Shown here one piece after another: positions 1 through 11,800 of a stretch of DNA of 32,101 bases. Position numbers and translations under genes: made by a program. Under the pieces are notes generated by a model. It made no database searches. It was not told the DNA's origin and saw only the letters and a program-made list of their open reading frames with translations. The stretch covers positions 1 to 32,101 of the forward strand of contig LSSN01000295.1 of the NCBI GenBank assembly GCA_001970855.1, in the 5' to 3' direction. Within the stretch, counting starts at the first letter, position 1. Each line of letters opens with the position of its first letter. The stretch comes from Smittium culicis. Taxonomy: Eukaryota > Kickxellomycota > Harpellomycetes > Harpellales > Legeriomycetaceae.

Positions 1-826
1 TAAAAAACAGTAGTTTCGTCGGAACCGTTAGAAAAGTTTCCGTGAAAGTGGAGATTGATGTTACGCACGTTGTTAAATTTGGACATCCTTGTTAAGTACT
101 CGACTGGTTCGGCCGAACCTTCAACTAGATCGAATTCTTGGGTTGCTGGCAAAGTGGTGACATTATCAAAATCAATATCATCGCGATTTATTATTCTATT
201 TGAACAAAAAAAAAATACACTTATTGAAAAGCAGCTTCTAACTTTGTTTTGTTTTTATTATTTAGATACGGGTGGTACTTATATAAGCACCTGAACATTT
301 ATGTTAATGAGTAATATATTTGCGCTAAAATATACAACTAGCAAAGGTATAAAACAGATTTTCTTACACTTTTAATTTTTTCGGTGCGCAATTTCCAGGG
401 CCTCCCCAGACAACTATCGATTTGAGCTTGACCATTCCTGTAAAAGGAACATGTAGCAAGATCTCTTCCTCACAATCGCTTTCTACAAACTTTGTTTATT
501 TTTAAGGATTTATAAAAAAAAACAAGATTATAATTAGATTTCTGTAGTCATCAAAAGAATAATTAGTAGCATTAATAATGACTTTAGATTACTTTAGACG
601 TATCAAGTCTTAAATTGAATGGTTTAAAGATGAGCTTTCCTGTACCAAAGTCCTTCTCATTAAGGCAAACAACATTATCTATATCTATTTTACTATACAG
701 ACTATCTTTTAAGGCTGGGTCTAAATCATGTTCGTGATCATGATGGCCAGAATCGCAATCGTTACCATGAGAATGTGCATGCATCCTCTCGTTAAGTATT
801 CTACCATATTCGTTAGAATCAGCCAT
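1..826 (-). CDS. PITH domain-containing protein (PITHD1-like), 3' end outside window
   Basis: Three exons are visible: 826-593, 489-368 and 195-1. Introns are 592-490 (GTAATC...AAAG) and 367-196 (GTAAGA...ATAG). Joined, they give about 183 residues with no stop. The start is a His-rich segment (HAHSHGNDCDSGHHDHEHD) like the HGHSHGG start of animal PITHD1. Then come a short helix-like stretch with CLNE, exon 2 beginning FVESDCEEEILLHVPFTG (family: FVESDADEELLFNIPFTG), and exon 3 with DDIDFDN and EYLTRMSKFNNV (family: EYATKISRFSNV). The order and spacing match the PITH fold, the domain first described in the C-terminal half of the proteasome-associated thioredoxin TXNL1. The last 30 or so residues lie off the left edge. 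Exon 3 carries on in frame to base 1. PITH proteins are cytosolic or nuclear and loosely tied to the proteasome; the exact role of single-domain PITHD1 is poorly defined. Family assignment is firm; the splice sites are inferred from frame and homology. Confidence 0.9.
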
Positions 827-2063
827 TTTCCAAATATTCTTGAATTAATTCGAAATACGCGGAAAGAATAGTACTATTACAGTTAAAAAGAGGGTATTGA
901 CATTAGTTGAAAGAAATGAATAGAGGTGTTCGAATAGTTACCCTCTTTTATATAATGTAGAGGATAGAGTATTTTTGTTAATTGAACTGCTTTTTGTATG
1001 TGAAAAAGTTTATTTTAGTGCCAACCGCCCTTTATAGCTGAATTTTTTTTAAATCAAATATATTTTTGGGCTCATTTCAAATATAGCACTTTTTTTTGAA
1101 TCGATAAAAGACCAGAGTGTAAATTTAGCCAATAATCTGATACAATGCAGCTATACAATTTACGCTCAAAATTAATTTATTTCAAAGTAAATAGCCAATG
1201 AACGCCAAAATATATTTTCACGCTATGTTTAAAAGTTATTTAAATATAACTATTAGCGATCATTATAGACTTCAATTTTTTTTTCAATAATACATTGTGT
1301 CATCTTTATTCCTTCGCAAATAATATAAATCTATCCCTAATCTATTTAATGGGGAAATGTGTAATTTTTGAATTCTCTGAAGCCTAGTAGGTAATCATTA
1401 TATCATAAAAAGATTCACCAGTTAATTTTTACTAAAATATTTTTAGACAACTAATAATAATGGTGTAGACCAAAAAAAGTTTATTTTTAGTAGACTTTGA
1501 TACCGTTTACGCTCTTATAAATACTATAATTTAATCATTAATTCTAAACACTAATAAAGCATATTTACTATAAGATTTTCCTAGATAATATAGTTATTAG
1601 CAACTTTATTTGTTTTTTTTTTGGCATATACTTTGGGGAATTGAATATCCTAAATTAAAAAAATTTTGCTTGCTATAAGGTTTGAATCCAGCGAAGCCAC
1701 AAGCAAAATAATGTAATAAATCGTTTGATATTTTTGTGAAATTATATTTTAACGAGTCTATATTATCTTAATTTTCATACTTATGAAAAAAAAAAAAGGT
1801 ATCTGTTTATACTGCTAAGAATTTAAATAAAAATATCTCTAACACTGAATAAATAATACAAATTTTCGGCCAACAGTGCACTATTAAGTAAAATAAAAAA
1901 AGATAAGAAAGTTTATTAGGAAGAATAATAATCAAATTATATCTATCTATTATCCGAGAAATCAAGCTTTATCGCATTAAGATGATAAAATAGTCGAAAT
2001 GCATTTAATTTTTTTTATGAGCTGATATCAAAATATAAAGGCGATGATTTAAATAAAATTGGG
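827..2063. other. Intergenic spacer between PITH and DDE genes
   Basis: About 1.2 kb of AT-rich sequence holding the PITH promoter and the 3' flank of the DDE-domain gene. I see no open frame of useful length, no tRNA and no strong hairpin. Runs of A or T of 8-10 bases occur near 1082, 1278, 1613 and 1787. Confidence 0.5.
945..954 (-). promoter_or_regulatory. TATA box candidate for the PITH gene
   Basis: On the minus strand this reads TATATAAAAG, followed by GAGGG. It lies 119-128 bp upstream of the PITH ATG, so a transcript starting about 30 bp downstream would have a 5' leader of roughly 90 nt. In an AT-rich genome such strings arise by chance, but this one is close to the consensus and well placed. 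Confidence 0.4.
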
Positions 2064-5000
2064 TTATTCAAGCTCGTTTGAGAAATATTTTGCTGCAGGG
2101 TAAATATTCTCGTTATATAGTAGTTTATCAGCGTCAACGTCATAGAAGTATGCTTCTCCATTATCAAACTCGCAAATGATTCGCTGAATTTCGTTTAATC
2201 GTGCAAGAGTCAAATAATGATTTTTTTTATTCTTTAATCTGGCTTGTAGCTTCCTATGTACCCTTCTATTAACACCATTGACAGCCTTGAAACTTGTAAT
2301 TTCATAACTTGGAGTAACTTTAGCTGATTTATCAGGCTTATCTGGTAACTGGGTAGTTATTAGATCAAACATATTTGGTTCGACCAATTCTTCATACTCA
2401 AAGCTACTGTCGATGTCATCGTCACCAGCTATTTTCAAACTTTGATCAAAATTGTCTATATTTTCACTATATTGGCTTATTTCTACAAGTTGATTTATAT
2501 TAGAATTGGTTACGATTGATGCTTGGGGCTCTTTAACATCTTTTGATGTATTTTTTACTACTGCTTTGAAGTATGCATTATCTTCATCAGAATCATCTAA
2601 AATCTCTATAACATCTCTCATGTTCATCTCAGTAGATGGATTGTCAGGTGAAATGATTTCACCTTGATATTCAATAAGATTATTTTTAGATCCACCAGCC
2701 ATAGAGTTGGATGAATCCTTTTGATCGCTATTACTTCTTGAGTTTGCATTATCTTGAGTATATATAATTTTTTTTTTTTTTTCATTTATCAAGTCTTTTA
2801 GCTTTCCTTCTCCCATAACAAGATCATAGTGAATAAAAACTTCCTGCTCATAAATTACATCTTGCTCTAAAATAGAAAACTCATTCCCAATAAAATGCTT
2901 ATAATAGTGCGATTTTAAGCGCAATAGTCCTGATTTAAGCTCGTAATGTGCTCGTGTCATCGTTTTGTTGTTTTGCGATAAAAACCCTATTTGTTCTTTC
3001 AGAGAGTACCTTGAATTCAACACCATTGAATTAAAGCACCCCAATATATAATTATTTGGAACCTTAACTTCCCATGCATAAGAAATTGCAATCATGCACG
3101 ACTCAAGAGATATCGACGACATATTAGGATCCGCTGTGTGGCGTTTATTCATTCCTAATTTTAAAGAGTTTTCATTTAAAATTTTTACATTATAAGATGT
3201 TCCTTTTGCTGATAAGAAAATCTCTGGCTTTAAAACAGGGTCAACTTCTGAGTTATTCTTTCTCGCTTTTCTCCTATGTGCAGTAATATCTTTGATGATG
3301 TCTGTCACCACAGTCCTGTAGCATACTCTGAATAACTTTGAGATTCCAGATTCGAATGGAAGAATCCATTTATTATCATTACTAGGTATTACTATGACTT
3401 CAGTGTTCTTTAAAAAATCTATATATCTAAACCGATGCAATGAATTTGACCTTAAAATCAGCTTGACTTTATTTTTTATTTTAGGTGCGTTAAAAGAATT
3501 AGATGTTTCTTTAATAGGACTATTTTTATTAGTTTGGTCATCTTTTTCGCCTAGAGACTCGTTATTAATATTTGATTTATCACTATCTTGGCTATTAATG
3601 GTATAGTCGACTCTTATACCGCATATATCGTCACTGCTAATTCTTTCAATGTCCTTTTTTAGTTGGAAACTAGAATCATTTTGTAAATATTCATTTTCCT
3701 GAGTTTTTTTCTTCGAATTGAAAGTACTTTTAGAATAGTTTTTGAGATAATCCTCCATAGAGTCATCAAACCATTTAAGCCACTCAATGAATATATGAGG
3801 CGTTATTTGAGATTTGAAATTATATCTGTAGTTTACAACATTATTTTTAAAGTCAACAAAGTTTTGATCTTGAGCCAAAATTTTGTTCCCAACAACCCAA
3901 ATAGGCATCTTTTTAGTAGCTACACTATTTGTACAAACTATTAAAGCAAGGCGTTCGTTTTCAGTCACCGATTGATTAACCTGACGATCTGCTACAAAAT
4001 AATTATGATGGGCTCTATAGAATATTCCAGTTTCATCTACAGAAAATATCAATCTTGGATCGTAGTTTTTTATCTTGTTTCTAATTGGGCAGTTTGAACC
4101 TGGCGCTGAATTAACATATGTCACTGAGCTTGTATTTTGGCTATTATACAGAACACACATTTGCCAAATAGATAAGTTATACTTAGTTTGAAAATAAGTA
4201 ATAAAAAATCTATACTGTTGATGTGAGCTATGTATTCCACGCTTTTTGTTGTCAAAAAATCTTAAAATCAGTCTTGATAGCGATTGGTTTAGCCAAACCA
4301 TGTAACTACCCACAACTGCATTAGCTTTGTGTTCAGAACTGAAATGCTTGTTATTTTTCACATGTGAAAAATCGTTAAATAATATAGGCATTGTCTCTAA
4401 ATCTGAGTTATTTTTAAAAGATAAATCAAGCTGATCGTCACAATAGTTGTCTATATCTCCTTCGCTAATAGGCTTATTTGAACCTTGGCGATTATTTTTT
4501 TTTGCCTTATTCTCTAGCTTTAGTTTGTTATACTCGTAAGTTCTTTGATTTATCCAATTTATTAAAGTCGATTGCAAAAAAGAAAATCTAGGCTCACTGT
4601 ATTTTTTATGCAAATTACTAATTATTTCACTAACTCTTGCATCAGGAATATCAAGTTGTTGAAGTTTCCTAATTGTCGTCAAATCCAAGTATGGATCATA
4701 AAACTTTTGAAAAAACTCGAATGTTTTTCTCTTTTCAGATCGTGGGTAGTGCAATGAGTAAATATAGTAAGCGTATATCAATTCATCGCTAACATAACTA
4801 TTTTTATAATTATTCTTCCCTTCGCTATTTTTGTTTTTATTAATATTTTTATTTGGATTTTTATTTTTGTTATTATCTTTGCTTTGAAAATCGTTTACGC
4901 GTATATTATTGTTTTCGCTGGGTGACGTAATATTTGATTTCTGCTTATGTAAGGATGGACTATTAATGTCAATTGGAGCATCTATATATAATGTGTTGAA

Positions 5001-5737
5001 ATCCTTTTTTTCGTTATTAGAAGGTAAATTTGGTTTATTAGCCTGATTTTCTGATAGTTTAGCTGTATGAATAGAAGGGGAACTAGTAGTTTTAGTATTA
5101 TTTTTAGGCAAATTAGATTGGCCGAGTATTTTTGGTAAAGAATTGAGATTGCCGAGATTATCAGCTTTGTTACTTTGTGCGTTTTTAGAAGGGGTGATTT
5201 CGAATAGGTTTTCACTAGTAATCTCATTTATTTGAGTCTTACTACCAATATTGGGAACTTGAGAATTACCTTTAATACCAGCAGCAGAAGAATCCTGGCT
5301 ACCTGCATTTTTTTTTCCTTGAGGTTTTTTATTATTTTTTACTGTAGCCGAATTTTGTCTACTTTTATTAACCACACTATTGTTAATTGCGTGAGTGTCG
5401 CCTGTTGGCTTAGAAATGCTTGGAGTCAAACATGGGGGTTTTCTGGTTTTAGAGTTTAAATACAAACTCGCTTCAACTGGGTTATTTAAGAAGTCGTTTT
5501 TACCTAAAAAAAAAAGTAAAGTTAGAGTAAAGATAGTGTAAATAACTGTCAATAATATAAATAATTTTTGAATTATTAATTACCGTAAGAGTTTAGACTT
5601 TTGGTATAAGACGGAAGCTTTTTTACCAAACTATCAGGACTAGCTCGTAAAGATTGGTCGAGTAGCTTCGATTTTGACACATTACTGATAATTTTTGCTA
5701 AAAATGAAGGGGTAGAACTACTAGTAGCAGAAGGCAT
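2064..5737 (-). CDS. CENP-B/pogo-type DDE_1 domain protein with degraded catalytic triad
   Basis: Exon 1 is 5737-5584 and exon 2 is 5503-2064, joined by an 80-bp intron (GTAATT...TTTTAG): 1,197 residues. Residues 1 to about 285 are disordered and rich in S/N/K/P. Residues about 290-375 and 355-500 look like the paired helix-turn-helix region of CENP-B/pogo proteins. A DDE_1 core follows: FSVDETGIFYR carries the first Asp (D541, as in family NADETGLF), then an IVCTN strand and PIWVVGNK (family PLLVIGK). LILRSNSLHRF (around 736) stands where LLLVDNAPSH is expected, so the second Asp is gone. WILPFESGISKLFRVCYR (E769) stands for LQPLDQGVIRSFKAHYR, with Asp replaced by Glu. The AW...NCF-like tail of the domain is at about 852. 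About 100 extra low-complexity residues interrupt the core between the first two catalytic positions. An acidic SUMO-interacting-type motif is at 1016-1026, and a well-ordered C-terminus ends the protein. No terminal inverted repeats or duplicated target site were seen, so this looks like a domesticated host gene, not a mobile element. It may be the 3' part of the giant gene upstream. Confidence 0.82.
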
Positions 5738-5742
5738 GGTAT

Positions 5743-5872
5743 CTAGTTGATGTTTTAATTTAAAAAAAAATTAACTAATTATAACAAAATAAAGTAAATC
5801 AATAAGGAACTGTTGTAATAATGAGCTTTTGGGTAAAAAATTAGTATAATTTTTAATTTTTTAGGGGCTTAC
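5743..5872 (-). other. Candidate intron joining the giant gene to the DDE gene
   Basis: On the minus strand the giant reading frame passes through ATA A|GTAAGC (5' site, GT at 5872-5871) 17 bases before its stop codon. A CATCAACTAG acceptor ends at 5743, six bases before the ATG of the DDE gene. Removing these 130 bp joins A to AT ACC ATG and keeps both frames open. Length and border types match the other introns in this window. This is a prediction from sequence only. Confidence 0.5.
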
Positions 5873-8800
5873 TTATAAAACTAGAACTGTCTTTAATCAG
5901 AGGTTTTATATTCGCCGTAAATAATTTACTATCAGAGGCTGAAACGTTTTTAGTAGGCTTTGTGAATTTTTCATTTGAGTCTCCAATGCAGGCTGATCCT
6001 GGAGGATCTAGAGAAGAAGTAGAAGTTGGAAAACTAGAAATAGATTTTGTAGAAGTCGGTGTATTATTAATATATGGATTAATAACATTTGGAGTAATTT
6101 TTTCAAAGACTTTAGCAGGTAAGTTATTGGGGGTAGCTCTATTCAGATTTTTTTTAGATTTAGGATTTTGAGAGATACTTAAAGTATTTTCTTGAACTTT
6201 GGATTCATTTAAAGGCGTTTTTTGCACATTTCCATAGTCTAATTCATGTGGGCGGCTGTGCTCAGAATTACACAAAGTTTGAGATTTTTTTGAGCCTGGG
6301 AAGTTATGAGTAATATTTATATTAGCCTCAAGTTGCGGAATTTTGTTATTGGATGAGCTGGGCGGTGTCTTAATATTGCCACCGTTAGGCATAGATTTAG
6401 AAAATGCATTTTTCTTTGAAGGTGAAGCGTTTAAACTTAAAAAATCAGATTTTCTTTTCAAACTAATGGAGTTAGTCAGGCGAAGGCTTTCAGCTGGTGT
6501 ACACAGTACAGTATCTTTTTTCTCAATAGTTTTTGTTGTTGTCTTTAGTGTATTGATAACGTTAGGGCTTTGTGAGTCTGGACTTTTAATTGTAGAAGTT
6601 TTTAGCTCTTTAGTTATTTCAGATAATTTTTTAGAGCTATCTTTATCATGTTCAATATTGGATAAGTTATTTCTGGTGGTTACTGGACCTGATTCTTTGA
6701 GTTTTTGAGTAAGATTTGAAATAATAGATTTATCAAGTAATTCATTGCTTTTTATATCATTTATGCTTGGTTTATAAGAAATGGGATCTATACATTTTGT
6801 AGATTGGTTATTTTTTTTTGATGTTTTTAATTTGTGGTCGTTTGATAAACTTGAATTTTTGCTAACGTTAGTATTGGCCTGTATAGAAGACTCGTTTATA
6901 CTTATGGTTTCCATAACAATATTATAAATGCTGTTGATAATACCATCTGAGCCAACTTTTAAGGAATCATCAACAATATTTTTTGAGCCAGTAAAAGAAA
7001 TAGGAAAGGCGGTTGTTTTTGGGGTAGGTTTATTAAAAGATTCCTTAAGCTTGGTTTCTTTGGGTACTTTTTCAACACTATCTGAAATTTTATTTAATTT
7101 ATTTTGATTCGATTTTTCTTTCTCCTTGGATAAGTTATTAAATGAAGCTTGGCTTTTTGTAGCTGTGCTATTTTGAACTGAGTCTTTGGCAACTAATTGA
7201 AGGTCTTGATCAGAACTGTGAGATATTTTAAGTTCATCGCTTTTACTTAAGGAATCATTATCATTTTTAGATAACGAAGATGGTGAGAGTGTTTGATTAT
7301 TGTTAGTTTTGCCTTTTTGGAGTTTTGGGGGTAGATTATCTACATTTGGAATATTAGTGCTTTTTATGGGGATGGATTGGCACACAGTTGTTAGTGAGTC
7401 TGAATTAATAGGATTTTTACCCGCTAGTGAGGTGCTTTCTAGTAAAACTTGAGGCTCTAGATCTTTTAATTGAGGGGAATGTCTAGCTGTAAAATCAGAT
7501 TCGTATACTTTAGGATTTTCAAAGTCGACTTTATTATTGCTATTAAAAATTTTCATAGGCTCAAGTTGATGCTTACTGATTTGAGAATCTGAGATATGAA
7601 TTGATTTATCTTTTGATATAAACTCCAAGCTTAAGTCAGGAATAGTTATAGGCACAGTTATAGACTGTAGTGGAACATTTGAATTGGAAGAAAAAGTAGT
7701 TTTTTTAGTAAAAGGGACATTTTCTACAGATATCGAATTATGTTTGATAGAACGGGAACACATTAATTGAGGACTAGAATGAGTGGATTCTTTATTGATA
7801 TGAGTATTAAATGTCTCATTACTGAGGTCAATTTTTATGTTATCACTTTTAACAGGCAAAGTCTTATTAGTTGGGTTATTTTGTATAACTTTCGTAAAAT
7901 CGAAATTGACTTGTTTGTTGGTTGTAGTTGCATTTGATAAATTCCCACATGAGTCAGCTGGTTTTATTCCATTAGTTAAATTGAATTTTTCTGTAATATT
8001 AACTGAGCTAGAAATATCCTTAATTTTTACAGGGTTATTGAGCATTTCTGTATCCTTGGGCTTAGTAGTTAAAGCATTTACGTCACTAGCTAGTGGAAGA
8101 TTGGTTTGCGAAAAGATAGGTTGTGACTTTATAAATGCATTATTTCCTTCAATATGCGACGGATTAGAAATTGAGGTTGCATCTACGTATGTAGAATCAA
8201 TCAATTGTGATTTAGCATTAGTTAAATGTGATTTTTCCAATAAAAGCTTATTGTCGATTTGAGGTAAAGCTTTATTGTCGGTAATGGGGTTTTTTTTTGT
8301 TGACGAATCCATAATATTATCTATGCTATCATATACTATTTTTTTTTTAACACTTAAAGGCTGTGATAACTCTTTAATTTGATTAAAACCTTCTTGATTT
8401 GAAAATGTATGTTTGTTTGAATTATGCGAAGGGTTTGAAAGGGAGGTATTTAAATTGCTAAAGTCTGTTGAGCTTTTTAAGTGAGAATCTTGTATAGGTG
8501 TATTTTGAATGACCGAAAAAGAGTTTTTACCTTGTTTAATTTGAGGTAGCTTGTGCGTAGATTCGTGATTCATACTCCTAGAAGATAGTGGCGAAATGCT
8601 ATTACTATTAATCGAAGGCGAATTAGATAAATTAGCGATCTCGTTTTTTGAATAGCTAGTTTTGTCGGGGTAATAGTAATTAATAGGCTTTTCATATCCA
8701 GAAACGCTTTGTATATCCTTTGGGCTTTGTTGCGAATTACAAATATTAGGCAATGAAGATTGTGCAAGGGCAGTAAGACTATGGATAACAGGTATTAATT

Positions 8801-11800
8801 TATCCTGGTTATCTTTTTCTGCAAAACAGGCAGGTGCTAATGAGCTAGGCTTCAATTTTCTGTTAGGTGGGCTAGTATTTAAATGAGAGGAGGGAATATC
8901 AGAATTAGTTGATAATTGCTTATTGTGGCTAGTAAACGAACTACTTAGCCCTTCAGTTTCTGGTGTTAAATCTGTAGAAGAATTGGAATGCGCCAAGAAT
9001 TTCCTAGTCAGCGGGCTTGAACGTTTTTGGATTTTGCTATATGAAGAAGATTCAGATCTTGCGCGAGTTTTGCTGTAAAATTCAGCAACTTCTTCAAGAG
9101 TAGGGGACTTTGAGAGTCTAGACTCAATATCATTTAGGTAGGATCTTTTGTTTGCGTAGAGAATATTGCTACTACCTTTATTTGATTCTAATTTTTCCTT
9201 ATGGGGTTTAAATGGTATTGCGCGGGAATTATGTGTAGTCGTGTTTTGAGCAATGATTTCATAAGAAGAATTTATAGTAGGAATTAAGTTAGATTTAGCA
9301 ATATCGAAATCAGCTATATTACCATTTTTTGACACTTTTGGTACGACTTTTGAATTACTCTCGATCAAAGGGGTGTAGCTTGTACTCGCGTTTTTAATCG
9401 ATTGCATATTTTTATTTTTTTGAAGTTCGACGATTGTATTTATATTTGGTGATTTTTTTAAAATGTAAGATATTTTATCCAATGCGGTACTTGGTTTAAA
9501 CTGTGTCTGAATATAATTTCCGGTATTGCCATTGTTGATTTGCGTAGAAATACTGTTATCTGTGGCAGATATTTCAGAATTTAAAGAGCTCTTTACTTTT
9601 GGCTCGTTCAAATGTGAGATTTTGTGTTCTTGGTTAAATCTGTTGTCTTTGATGTAATGTTTACCTTTTGGCTCAAAATTTAATGTATGTTTATCAACAT
9701 TTTCAAGTAAACGTTCATATCTTATATTTTCAGATTCAGGCGTTTTAAAATGAGAGCTATTTTTATCTGCTAATTTATCAGATAATTTTTGAATTATGTT
9801 TGTAGAATCAATTTTGGGATTATAGGAGCTTTCTATACTTGGTTCAATGGGCATAGACTTGCAAGAGCTTTCGTTTTCATTAGAAATAATGTTATTAAAG
9901 CGTGAAACAGGTTTATCTGAGTAAAGATGGTTACTACTGATTTCTGAAGTTGTATATCTAGAGTTTTTGGTTATTCCAGCTTCAGGTTGGACCTTGGAAG
10001 GTTCGATAGGTGGAGAAGATATTTTTGATTTTAAATCATTAAATTTAGAGACTGGTTTTTTTGGGTTTAAGTTTATTGGTACACCTTGAATTGAAGAATC
10101 AAATTTAATAACAGTAACTCCAGTATTCCAGAACCCAGGAAAATTACCAGCAGCGTGATTAGGCTCAGTATTGTTGAAATCTTTTGATTTATTCGAAGTA
10201 CAAGGATCTAAAACTTCGATGTTAGCCATTTCATTTTTTCGCTTCAATGGGCTAGAAAAGATAATAATATCATTATGTTCATTATTTGGGGAACTTTTTC
10301 TAGAGTTTTGGGATAAAGAATTTTTGGAAAAACTAATCTCCTGAATTGGGATATTAACATTAGGTAGGTTTTTTTCAGTTCTAAGGCGACTAGAAAGCAT
10401 TTCATCATTAGATGCAGCTACGAAATCAGAATCAAGCTTCCGCTTTTCAACTTTCTTCTGCTGAGATAAATGCTTTTCTGGTAAGCCTGGTTCGTATGGA
10501 TGATTGATTTCTGAGTAAGAGGCATTTTTAATTGTTTGAGAATAATCTTTATTGTTTGAATAGTTTTGAGAATGCTTTTGATGTGCTATGGCTTCATAAT
10601 CCCTGCTTGTATTATTATCAATGTCTCGGTGCTGATTTTGAGGCAAGTTTAGATTTGACATGTGAATATCATTATTCTCATGTGTATTGAAGCTTCTGTA
10701 GGCATTTGCTTGATCGTTATTTTGCGAAATATATTTTCTAGATTGGGAACTTAATTCAAATCCGTTCCTTTGATTGAGAATGTTAAGTTGTTGGGAATTT
10801 CTTGAAAGGTTAGAATCTGAGGTTCGTGATCGCTTCGGATTGATTACTGGTATATTTTCAACGTTTAATCGATTAAACTGACTGCTTTGACTATTTTTGT
10901 GAGGTTGATTACTAATCTGGTCTTCCACTTGACCATTGGATTGACTATCTGGTTGAGTTTGAAAATTATTTTGGTTTGCAGAATTTTCAGAACTTTGTGT
11001 TTTAGCTTGATAGAAATTTTGGATCAACGTCTGCCCAAATTTTTGGTTTTGATGCTGGTCATTCTTAAGGCCCTGGGTCTGAGCTTGTTCATTTCTAAGG
11101 TCTTGAGATTTGGTTTTTTCAATTCTAATAGCTTGATCTTTGGCTTTATCATTTCTAATAGCTTGAGCTTGGGCTTGTTCACTCCTAATAGCTTGAGCTT
11201 GGGCTTGTTCACTCCTAATAGCTTGAGCTTGGGAATGTTCGTTTCTAATGGCCTGAGCCTGGGCTTGTTCGTTTCGAATAGCCTGAGCTTGGGCTTGTTC
11301 GTTTCTAATAGCCTGAGCTTGAGTTTTTTCATTTCTAAGGGTCTGAGCTTGTTCATTTCTAATAGTCTGAGCTTGAGCTTGTTCATATCTAATAGCTTGA
11401 GCCTGGGCTTGTTCAGTCCTAATAGCTTGAGCTTGGGCATGTTCATTTCTAATAGTTTGAGCTTTAGCTTGATCGTTTCTAATAGCCTGAGCTTGAGCTT
11501 GATCGTTTCTAATAGCCTGAGCTTGAGTTTTTTCATTTCTAATAGCTTGAGCCTGGGCTTGTTCAGTCCTAATAGCTTGAGCTTGGACATGTTCGTTTCT
11601 AATAGTTTGAGCTTTAGCTTGTTCGTTTCTAATGGCCTGAGCCTGGGCTTGTTCGTTTCGAATAGCCTGAGCTTGAGCTTGTTCATTTCTAATGGCCTGA
11701 GCCTGGGCTTGTTCGTTTCTAATAGCCTGAGCTTGAGCTTGTTCGTTTCTAATAGCTTGANNNNNNNNNNNNNNNNNNNNNNNNNNNNNNNNNNNNNNNN

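Noticed and set aside
1670..1705. tRNA B-box-like string (GGTTTGAATCC)
   Set aside because: The flanks cannot form the T-arm stem and no A box or acceptor stem fits around it.
1912..1917. AATAAA poly(A) signal for the DDE gene
   Set aside because: The hexamer on the minus strand lies about 150 bases past the stop in highly AT-rich DNA; not distinguishable from chance.
5504..5552. Signal peptide or membrane anchor at the start of the DDE protein (MTVIYTIFTLTLLFFLG)
   Set aside because: Those residues are translated from a T-rich intron (5583-5504). The real exon 1 starts at 5737 and joins in frame at a Gly codon.
5962..8262. Several plus-strand frames of 70-141 codons opposite the giant gene
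   Set aside because: Antisense shadows of the long minus-strand frame; no domain and no promoter evidence.
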